Source: Micrococcus porci (GTDB taxonomy: Bacteria; Actinomycetota; Actinomycetes; Actinomycetales; Micrococcaceae). Taken from it: a DNA stretch of 64,000 bases. The DNA lies in the NCBI RefSeq assembly GCF_020097155.1, contig NZ_CP083691.1:2542001-2606000 (forward strand), read 5' to 3'. Shown in pieces: positions 58,396 through 64,000 of this stretch; positions within the stretch are counted from its first letter, which is position 1; the number at the start of each line of letters is the position of its first letter. The position numbers and the translations under genes are program-made. Below the pieces are notes generated by a model. It was not told the origin of the DNA and did not search any database. It worked only from the letters and a program-made list of their open reading frames with translations.

Positions 58396-59589
58396 ATGAC
58401 CACCAAGAACCGCGCCGTGGCATTCCACGGCATCAAGGACGTGCGCGTCGACGAGCTGGACTTCCCCAAGCTGGAGATGCCCGACGGCTCCGCTGCCCCG
58501 CACGGCGTCATCCTCAAGATCGTCGCCACCAACATCTGCGGCAGCGACCTGCACATCTACCGCGGCTCCTTCCCCGTGCCCGAGGGCATGGTGCTGGGTC
58601 ACGAGATGACCGGCCAGGTGCTGGAGGTCGGCAGCGACGTCCAGTTCCTGAAGGAGGGCGACCTCGTCTCCGTGCCGTTCAACGTGGCCTGCGGCCGCTG
58701 CCGCAACTGCCGCGCCGGCCACACCGAGATCTGTGAGACCGCCAACCCGGAGCAGGCGTGCGCCGCCTACGGCTTCAATCTGGGCAACTTCCAGGGCGGA
58801 CAGGCCGAGTACCTGTTCGTGCCGTACGCCGACTTCCAGCTGCTGCGCTTCCCGGACCAGGAGCAGGCGATGGAGAAGATCCTGGATCTGGCCGTGCTCT
58901 CGGACATCCTCCCCACGGCGTTCCACGGTCTCATGGCGGCCGGCGCCAAGCCCGGCTCCACCGTCTACATCGCCGGCGCCGGCCCCGTGGGCCGGTGCGC
59001 CGCGGCCGCCGCTCGACTGCTGGGCGCCTCGTGCATCATCGTGGGCGACCAGGACGCCTCGCGGCTGGAGCTGGTGCGCAAGCACGGCTGCGAGACCATC
59101 GACCTCTCCGTCACGGAGAACCTGCAGGACGCCGTGAACGACATCCTCGGCGAGCCGATGGTGGACTGCGCGGTGGACTACGTCGGCTCCGAGGCCCACG
59201 GCCTGGGCTCCGAGTCCGATGAGATGCAGCCGATCGCCGCCGTGAACCAGGTCCTGGACATCACCCGTCCGGGCGGCGCCACGGGCATCATCGGCATCTA
59301 CGGGCCGGACCCGATCGCGGAGACGAAGGCCGAGCAGGAGGGCACCTTCCCGGTGGACTTCGGCAAGGCCTGGATCAAGTCGCCCCACATCATCGGCGGA
59401 CAGGCGCCCATCATGCGCTACAACCGCCAGCTGATGATGTCGATCCTGTGGGACCGGATGCCGTACCTGACGGAGATGGTCAACCCGCGCGTGATCAGCC
59501 TGGACGAGGCACCCCAGGCCTACGCGGAGTTCGACCAGGGCTCCGTGGACAAGTTCATCATCGACCCCCACGGCATGATCGCCCGCTGA
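58396..59589 (+). CDS. fdhA: Glutathione-independent formaldehyde dehydrogenase (zinc ADH superfamily)
   Basis: 397 aa, matching Pseudomonas putida formaldehyde dehydrogenase in length and layout. Catalytic zinc ligands: Cys in NICGSDLHIYRG and His in GHEMTGQV. Structural zinc cluster: CGRCRNCRAGHTEIC. NAD site: AGAGPVGRCAAAAA with an Asp in GDQDASR. The middle insert YGFNLGNFQGGQAEYLFVP is typical of this group. It could oxidise formaldehyde or other aldehydes with NAD. The start is ATG 58396, with AAAGG about 9 nt upstream. It diverges from the TPP remnant and is ended by a 20-bp perfect hairpin. Confidence 0.9.
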   Translation: MTTKNRAVAFHGIKDVRVDELDFPKLEMPDGSAAPHGVILKIVATNICGSDLHIYRGSFPVPEGMVLGHEMTGQVLEVGSDVQFLKEGDLVSVPFNVACGRCRNCRAGHTEICETANPEQACAAYGFNLGNFQGGQAEYLFVPYADFQLLRFPDQEQAMEKILDLAVLSDILPTAFHGLMAAGAKPGSTVYIAGAGPVGRCAAAAARLLGASCIIVGDQDASRLELVRKHGCETIDLSVTENLQDAVNDILGEPMVDCAVDYVGSEAHGLGSESDEMQPIAAVNQVLDITRPGGATGIIGIYGPDPIAETKAEQEGTFPVDFGKAWIKSPHIIGGQAPIMRYNRQLMMSILWDRMPYLTEMVNPRVISLDEAPQAYAEFDQGSVDKFIIDPHGMIAR

Positions 59590-59608
59590 GCGGTCCGCCT
59601 CCGGAGGC

Positions 59609-59654
59609 ACGACGGCGCCCCTCACCTGCCCGCGCAGGTGAGGGGCGCCGTCGT
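59609..59654. terminator. Bidirectional 20-bp hairpin between fdhA and the DUF202 genes
   Basis: ACGACGGCGCCCCTCACCTG pairs perfectly with CAGGTGAGGGGCGCCGTCGT around CCCGCG. Convergent stops lie at 59589 and 59665. Confidence 0.82.
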
Positions 59655-59664
59655 CGTCCGCGGA

Positions 59665-59988
59665 TCAGGCCGCGTGCAGCAGCGTGGCGGTGATCCCGAG
59701 GACCGCCAAGCCCACCACCAGCGCGACCATGCAGGCCACCGACGCCAGGGCCGGCCGGGCCTGCTCCCGCGCGATCCCGTCCGCCTGCGCCACATAGCGC
59801 CGGCGCTGCGTGGCCAGCACCGCCGCCCCGCCGACGGCCGCCACCACCGCAGGCCCGAACGCCCACGCGCCGACGGCCGGCCACCACCTCAGGAACGTGA
59901 GGCTGAGGACGCCCAGCGCCAGGACCGTGCGGCCCCAGCTCATCACGGTGCGCTCGGGCTGCAGCCCGGGGTCGTGGTGCAGGCGCAT
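59665..59988 (-). CDS. DUF202-family small membrane protein (second of a pair)
   Basis: 107 aa. Starts HHDPGLQPERTVMSWGRT, the DUF202 signature (P-ER-T-x-W-RT), followed by three helices (about 15-33, 38-60, 82-105). The ATG at 59988 lies 4 nt after the stop of the first DUF202 gene, so they are one operon. DUF202 also forms the membrane part of eukaryotic VTC polyphosphate polymerases; whether the bacterial proteins share a role is unknown. Confidence 0.82.
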   Translation of the reverse strand: MRLHHDPGLQPERTVMSWGRTVLALGVLSLTFLRWWPAVGAWAFGPAVVAAVGGAAVLATQRRRYVAQADGIAREQARPALASVACMVALVVGLAVLGITATLLHAA

Positions 59989-59992
59989 CGCC

Positions 59993-60412
59993 TCAGCCCC
60001 GCGGCAGGACGACGGCGAGCATCAGCACCACGACGGCGAGGACGACACCCCCCGCGAGGACCGGGACGATCAGTGGCAGCGGCAGCGGACGGCCGCGGCG
60101 CATCGCGCGCTCCACCCGGAGCCATCGCGCACCCGCGCCCAGGGCGAGCAGCGCCGCCAGGACGAGCAGCACCGTGCTCAGCGCCACCCGAACCGGTGGC
60201 GCGAAGAGGGCTCCGGTGAACGCCTCCACCGCGACCCCGCCGGCCAGCAGCGCCAGAGCCGTCCGGACCCAGGCCAGGAACGTACGCTCGTTGGCGAGCG
60301 TGAACCGGGGGTCCGGCTCGTCCCCACCCGCCAGGAGGCGGTGCTGCCAGGCCGGCCGGCCGCCGTCGTACGCGGCGGCCTCGGGGCCGTCGGGGGTCTC
60401 CGCTGCGTCCAT
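59993..60412 (-). CDS. DUF202-family membrane protein (first of a pair)
   Basis: 139 aa. After about 30 hydrophilic residues comes the signature PDPRFTLANERTFLAWVRTA (E-R-T-x-L-A-W-x-R-T), followed by helices at about 52-72, 78-96 and 112-135 with a basic loop (RVERAMRRGRPL). The start ATG 60412 is set by TACCAT exactly 6 nt upstream, so it is leaderless. Its promoter faces that of the ferritin-VIT gene. Confidence 0.85.
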   Translation of the reverse strand: MDAAETPDGPEAAAYDGGRPAWQHRLLAGGDEPDPRFTLANERTFLAWVRTALALLAGGVAVEAFTGALFAPPVRVALSTVLLVLAALLALGAGARWLRVERAMRRGRPLPLPLIVPVLAGGVVLAVVVLMLAVVLPRG

Positions 60413-60418
60413 GCGGCC

Positions 60419-60424
60419 ATGGTA
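60419..60424 (-). promoter_or_regulatory. -10 hexamer TACCAT, leaderless promoter of the DUF202 pair
   Basis: TACCAT on the minus strand, 6 nt (GGCCGC), ATG 60412. Confidence 0.63.
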
Positions 60425-60433
60425 GCGGCGGCG

Positions 60434-60439
60434 TAGACT
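60434..60439 (+). promoter_or_regulatory. Candidate -10 hexamer TAGACT of the ferritin-VIT gene
   Basis: TAGACT on the plus strand only 9 bp from the divergent TACCAT hexamer. The predicted leader of about 72 nt carries a ribosome site (GGAGC). Confidence 0.52.
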
Positions 60440-60517
60440 GGCCGGTCGAGCGCGCCCAGCCGCCGCGGCCCGCGACGGCGGCGCCCCATCCGCATCCCGC
60501 CCGTCCGATGGAGCCCC

Positions 60518-61648
60518 ATGAGTCCCGCCCATGCCGCCACCCCCGCGGCACTCCCCGAACCCACCCGTGAACAGGTCCGACGCTGGCGCCGCTACCTCGC
60601 CGACGAGATCGCCGAGGGCCAGATCTACCGCGACATCGCCGCCAGCAAGGACGGCGTCGAGCGGGACATCCTCATCGGCCTGGCCGAGGCGGAGAAGCGG
60701 CACGAGGAGCACTGGCGCGCGCTGCTCGGCGAGCACGCCGCGCACCCCCCGCGCCCCTCCGTGCACCGCATCCTGCTGCGCGCCCTGGCCCGCGTGTTCG
60801 GCTCCGTGTTCGTCCTCGCCCTGGCCCAGCGCGCCGAGTCGGACACCCCCTACGCCAAGGACCAGGACGCGACCGAGCACATGGCCGCGGACGAGCAGAT
60901 CCACGAGGAGGTCGTCCGCGGGCTCGCCTCCCGGGGGCGCGAGCAGCTGGCCGGCTCCTTCCGCGCGGCCGTGTTCGGCATGAACGACGGCCTCGTGTCC
61001 AACCTCGCCCTGGTCATGGGCATCGGCGCGACGGGCGTGGCCTCATCCGTCGTCCTGTTCACGGGTGTGGCGGGCCTGCTGGCCGGCGCCCTGTCCATGG
61101 CGGCCGGCGAGTACGTGTCCGTGCGGTCCCAGCGCGAGCTGCTCGAGGCGTCCTCGCCGACCCAGATCACCCTCGAGGCCGCCGAGCACCTCGACCTGGA
61201 CCGGAACGAGCTGGAGCTGGTGTACCTGGCGCGCGGCATGACCCCGGAGGACGCCAAGCACCGCGCGCTCGAGCGCCTCGGCTACCTCTCCTGCGACTGC
61301 AACCCGCAGTTCTCCGCCCGCCCGGACGGCTCGAAGGGCCCCGTGGACCACTCGGAGTCCTTCGCTGAGATCGGCTCGGCGTGGGGCGCGTCCCTCTCCA
61401 GCTTCTGCTTCTTCGCCTCGGGCGCGCTGATCCCGATCCTCCCGTACCTGTTCGGCATGACCGGCCTGGGGGCGCTCGTCGTCGCCGCGGTCCTGGTGGG
61501 CATCGCCCTGCTGTTCACCGGCGGCGTCGTGGGCCTGCTCTCCGGCTCCTCCCCGCTGTGGCGCGGCCTGCGCCAGCTGATGATCGGCTACGGCGCCGCC
61601 GCCGTGACCTATCTGCTCGGCCTGCTGGTCGGCGGCAGCATCGGCTGA
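60518..61648 (+). CDS. Ferritin-like-VIT membrane iron (or manganese) transporter, MbfA/Er-VIT type
   Basis: 376 aa. N-terminal ferritin/rubrerythrin-like four-helix part (about residues 17-150) with Glu/His metal-ligand patterns: LADEIAEGQIYRDIA, AEAEKRHEEHW and MAADEQIHEEVV. The C-terminal VIT1/CCC1 transporter domain (about 150-376) has FGMNDGLVSNLALVMGI, AAGEYVSVRSQRELLE and three more helices. A Cys pair (SCDC) lies in the cytoplasmic loop. MbfA-type proteins export iron and protect against iron/peroxide stress in other bacteria; with a catalase in the same window this is a fitting but untested role. ATG 60518, with GGAGC upstream. Confidence 0.9.
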   Translation: MSPAHAATPAALPEPTREQVRRWRRYLADEIAEGQIYRDIAASKDGVERDILIGLAEAEKRHEEHWRALLGEHAAHPPRPSVHRILLRALARVFGSVFVLALAQRAESDTPYAKDQDATEHMAADEQIHEEVVRGLASRGREQLAGSFRAAVFGMNDGLVSNLALVMGIGATGVASSVVLFTGVAGLLAGALSMAAGEYVSVRSQRELLEASSPTQITLEAAEHLDLDRNELELVYLARGMTPEDAKHRALERLGYLSCDCNPQFSARPDGSKGPVDHSESFAEIGSAWGASLSSFCFFASGALIPILPYLFGMTGLGALVVAAVLVGIALLFTGGVVGLLSGSSPLWRGLRQLMIGYGAAAVTYLLGLLVGGSIG

Positions 61649-61667
61649 CGGATCCCCGCCCCGGCAC

Positions 61668-61716
61668 ACGACGACGCCCCCTCCCTTCCACGTGGAAGGC
61701 GAGGGGGCGTCGTCGT
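61668..61716. terminator. Long bidirectional hairpin between the ferritin-VIT gene and sucD
   Basis: ACGACGACGCCCCCTC pairs with GAGGGGGCGTCGTCGT; the inner CCTTCC-ACGT-GGAAGG palindrome extends the stem after one mismatch. Convergent stops lie at 61648 and 61745. Confidence 0.82.
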
Positions 61717-61744
61717 CAGGCGCTCAGCCCGGGATCAGCGGGGC

Positions 61745-62662
61745 TCAGAGGCCCTTCATGATCTCGCGCATGAGGTCGGCGGTCTCGGAGGGGGTCTTGC
61801 CCACCTTCACGCCGGCGGCCTCGAGGGCCTCCTTCTTGGCCTGGGCGGTGCCGGCGGAGCCGGACACGATGGCACCCGCGTGGCCCATGGTCTTGCCCTC
61901 GGGGGCGGTGAAGCCGGCCACGTAGCCGACGACCGGCTTGGTGACGTTGGCCTTGATGAACTCGGCCGCGCGCTCCTCGGCGTCGCCGCCGATCTCGCCG
62001 ATCATCACGATGGCCTTGGTCTCCGGGTCGGCCTCGAACGCCTCGAGGGCGTCGATGTGGGTGGTGCCGATGACCGGGTCGCCGCCGATGCCGATGGCGG
62101 TGGAGAAGCCGAAGTCCTTCAGCTCGTACATCATCTGGTAGGTCAGCGTGCCGGACTTGGACACCAGGCCGATGGGGCCGGAGCCGGTGATGGTGGCCGG
62201 GGTGATGCCGGCCAGGGCCTCGCCCGGGGTGATGATGCCGGGGCAGTTCGGGCCGATGATGCGGGTCTTCGGCTTGCCGTCCTCGCCGGTCTTCGACTGG
62301 GACAGGGCGAAGAACTCCGCGGAGTCCTGCACCGGGATGCCCTCGGTGATGACCACGAGCAGCGGGATCTCGGCCTCGATGGCCTCGATGGCGGCGTCCT
62401 TGGCGAAGGCCGGCGGCACGAAGGCCACGGACACGTCCGCGCCGGTCTTCTCCATGGCCTCGGCCACGGAGCCGAACACGGGCAGCTCGACGGCGTTGCC
62501 GTCCTCGTCCTCGTGGGACACGGTGGTGCCGGCCTTGCGGGCGTTCACGCCGCCCACGATGTTCGTGCCGGCCTTGAGCATGAGGCGGGTGTGCTTGGTG
62601 CCCTCGCCGCCGGTGATGCCCTGGACGATGACCTTGGAGTCCTTGTTCAGGTAGATCGACAT
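61745..62662 (-). CDS. sucD: Succinyl-CoA synthetase alpha subunit
   Basis: Alpha subunit of the TCA-cycle ligase (succinyl-CoA + ADP/GDP + Pi to succinate + NTP), 305 aa. CoA-binding N-terminus: [20 protein letters not shown]. The phosphohistidine lies in [13 protein letters not shown] (His about 252). [13 protein letters not shown] matches the family. The start is ATG 62662, 27 bp after the sucC stop, with AAACAGC just upstream; a GAGGAAAC box is the ribosome site. Operon with sucC. Confidence 0.97.
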   Translation of the reverse strand: MSIYLNKDSKVIVQGITGGEGTKHTRLMLKAGTNIVGGVNARKAGTTVSHEDEDGNAVELPVFGSVAEAMEKTGADVSVAFVPPAFAKDAAIEAIEAEIPLLVVITEGIPVQDSAEFFALSQSKTGEDGKPKTRIIGPNCPGIITPGEALAGITPATITGSGPIGLVSKSGTLTYQMMYELKDFGFSTAIGIGGDPVIGTTHIDALEAFEADPETKAIVMIGEIGGDAEERAAEFIKANVTKPVVGYVAGFTAPEGKTMGHAGAIVSGSAGTAQAKKEALEAAGVKVGKTPSETADLMREIMKGL

Positions 62663-62689
62663 AGCTGTTTCCTCAGTCTTTCCGAACGG

Positions 62690-63859
62690 TCAGTTCGCGG
62701 AGTGGGCGAGCTCGGTGGCCTTGTCGGCGCCCTCGTCCATGGTGGCGGCCAGGGTGACCAGCGGGTGGTCGGCCTCCTGCAGGATGCGGCGGCCCTCCTC
62801 CACGGCGTTGCCGTCCAGGCGCACGACCAGCGGCTTGGTGGCGGAGTCGCCCAGGATCTCGAGGGCCTTGACGATGCCGTTGGCGACGGCGTCGCACGCG
62901 GTGATGCCGCCGAAGACGTTCACGAACACGGACTTGACCTGCTCGTCGCCCAGGATGACGTCGAGGCCGGCGGCCATGACCTCGGCGTTCGCGCCGCCGC
63001 CGATGTCGAGGAAGTTCGCGGGCTTGACGCCGCCGTGGTTCTCGCCGGCGTAGGCGACGACGTCCAGGGTGGACATGACGAGGCCGGCGCCGTTGCCGAT
63101 GATGCCGACCTGGCCGTCGAGCTTGACGTAGTTGAGGTCGTTGGCCTTGGCCTTGGCCTCCAGCGGGTCCTCGGTGGTCTTGTCCACGAGGCCGGCGTGG
63201 TCGGCCTGGCGGAACTCGGCGTTGTCGTCCAGGGAGACCTTGCCGTCGAGGGCGAGGATCGTGCCGTCGCCGGTCTTCACGAGCGGATTCACCTCGACGA
63301 GCGTGGCGTCCTCGTTCTTGAAGACCTCGCCCAGCTTCACGATGACGGCGGCGACGTCGGCGCGCAGCTCCTCGGGGAAGCCGGCCTCGGCGACGATCGT
63401 GTCCGCGGTGGCCTGGTCGAGGCCGGTCAGGGCGGAGACGGGCACCTTGGCGAGGGCCTCGGGGCGCTCCTCGGCGAGCTGCTCGATCTCCATGCCGCCC
63501 TCGACGGAGCACATGGCGAGGTAGGTGCGGTTGGCGCGGTCCAGCAGCACGGAGAAGTAGTACTCCTCGGCGATGTCGGCGCCCTGGGCGATCATGACCT
63601 TGTTGACGGTGTGGCCCTTGATGTCCATGCCGAGGATGGCCTTGGCGTGCTCGTAGGCCTCGTCGGCCGTCTTGGCGACCTTCACGCCGCCGGCCTTGCC
63701 GCGGCCGCCGACCTTCACCTGCGCCTTGACGACGGTCACGCCGCCGATCTTCTCCGCTGCGGCCTTGGCCTCTTCGGGGGTCTCGGCGACGATGCCCTGC
63801 AGCACGGGGACCCCGTGCTTCTCGAACAGATCGCGCGCCTGGTACTCATACAGGTCCAC
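62690..63859 (-). CDS. sucC: Succinyl-CoA synthetase beta subunit
   Basis: Beta subunit carrying the ATP-grasp nucleotide site, 389 aa. Starts [20 protein letters not shown], followed by [18 protein letters not shown] (nucleotide-binding loop), [11 protein letters not shown] and the C-terminal [20 protein letters not shown], which contacts the alpha subunit. The start is GTG 63859, with GAAGGA about 10 nt upstream; no ATG fits the N-terminus. First gene of sucCD. Confidence 0.97.
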   Translation of the reverse strand: MDLYEYQARDLFEKHGVPVLQGIVAETPEEAKAAAEKIGGVTVVKAQVKVGGRGKAGGVKVAKTADEAYEHAKAILGMDIKGHTVNKVMIAQGADIAEEYYFSVLLDRANRTYLAMCSVEGGMEIEQLAEERPEALAKVPVSALTGLDQATADTIVAEAGFPEELRADVAAVIVKLGEVFKNEDATLVEVNPLVKTGDGTILALDGKVSLDDNAEFRQADHAGLVDKTTEDPLEAKAKANDLNYVKLDGQVGIIGNGAGLVMSTLDVVAYAGENHGGVKPANFLDIGGGANAEVMAAGLDVILGDEQVKSVFVNVFGGITACDAVANGIVKALEILGDSATKPLVVRLDGNAVEEGRRILQEADHPLVTLAATMDEGADKATELAHSAN

Positions 63860-64000
63860 GGTGGGTGTCCTTCTCAGTCGAAGACTTGGGTACTGCCGAC
63901 GCGCGTCCTGTGTGACCACGCCGGCCTCGGCGCCGCCGCCCCCCGGGAGCGTGCGTGCGCAGGGCACGGCGCAGCGGCGGACGACGGCGTTCCAGCGCCC
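63860..64000. other. Non-coding upstream region of sucCD to the window edge
   Basis: 141 bp with no open frame that looks like a gene. The promoter of sucCD must lie here or beyond the edge, but I see no confident TAnnnT/-35 pair. The distal 60 bp are very GC-rich and may belong to the end of a neighbouring transcript. Confidence 0.4.

Overview
This window is a very GC-rich chromosomal stretch from an actinobacterium, most likely a Micrococcus or a close relative in the Micrococcaceae. The grounds are strong G/C bias at third codon positions, frequent GTG starts, a monomeric NADP isocitrate dehydrogenase, a PerM/DUF6350 gene beside purN, and many genes whose -10 hexamer sits only 6-7 nt before the start codon (leaderless mRNAs). 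I see no rRNA, tRNA, CRISPR array, phage or insertion sequence. The window is densely coding, and both ends cut through ordinary housekeeping neighbourhoods.

Layout. 1-2.4 kb (minus): trpS (cut by the window edge), an exonuclease III gene and a small two-helix membrane protein. 2.4-3.9 kb: a DHA2-type MFS exporter. 4-7.8 kb (minus): ABC exporter operon of an ATPase, a double-length ABC-2 permease and a coupled aminoglycoside-phosphotransferase-fold kinase. 7.9-10.1 kb (minus): glyA-folD. 10.3-11.8 kb: catalase with an AT-rich, FurA-box-like upstream element. 11.9-13.6 kb (minus): a membrane-anchored repeat protein. 13.7 kb: purU. 14.7-19.8 kb (minus): a complete sugar-type ABC importer (lipoprotein, two permeases, ATPase) plus a gamma-carbonic-anhydrase-fold gene. 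19.8-22.6 kb (minus): HrpB-type helicase. 22.6-24.5 kb: a degenerate glutaminase fused to STAS and cyclic-nucleotide-binding domains. 24.5-27.3 kb: an SDR39U1-like epimerase, ogt and an internally deleted PNPOx-like gene. 27.4-32.5 kb (minus): icd, two small membrane proteins, purH. 32.6-38.7 kb: a disulfide-reductase-like flavoprotein, an MFS symporter, a TM2 protein, purN, a small membrane protein and a PerM-like protein. 38.9-42.7 kb (plus): glycosyltransferase, aldo/keto reductase, gdhA. 42.8-46.6 kb (minus): thioesterase, App1-like phosphatase, OafA/SGNH acyltransferase. 46.7-48.1 kb (plus): an inositol-monophosphatase-family enzyme and a flavin-binding protein. 48.2-51 kb (minus): a flavoprotein dehydrogenase and a Tat-lipoprotein intradiol dioxygenase. 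51.3-56.8 kb (plus): a poly-amino-acid-synthetase-like NRPS coupled to a multi-spanning DUF1624/HGSNAT-like membrane protein. 56.9-59.6 kb: a TPP-enzyme remnant diverging from a formaldehyde-dehydrogenase-type zinc enzyme. 59.7-61.6 kb: two DUF202 proteins diverging from a ferritin-VIT iron transporter. 61.7-63.9 kb (minus): sucCD.

How it fits together. Several genes serve one-carbon and purine metabolism: glyA and folD make and interconvert folate one-carbon units, purU releases formate, and purN and purH consume 10-formyl-THF. icd, sucCD and gdhA sit around 2-oxoglutarate. The accessory interest lies in the NRPS/membrane-protein pair at 51.3-56.8 kb, which has the domain plan of epsilon-poly-L-lysine synthetase (A-PCP-six membrane helices-three hexapeptide-like C-terminal domains), and in the pseudo-glutaminase sensor-like protein. 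Two genes (26.9 kb and 56.9 kb) look like in-frame internal-deletion remnants. All functional calls come from reading motifs by eye; no database search was run.
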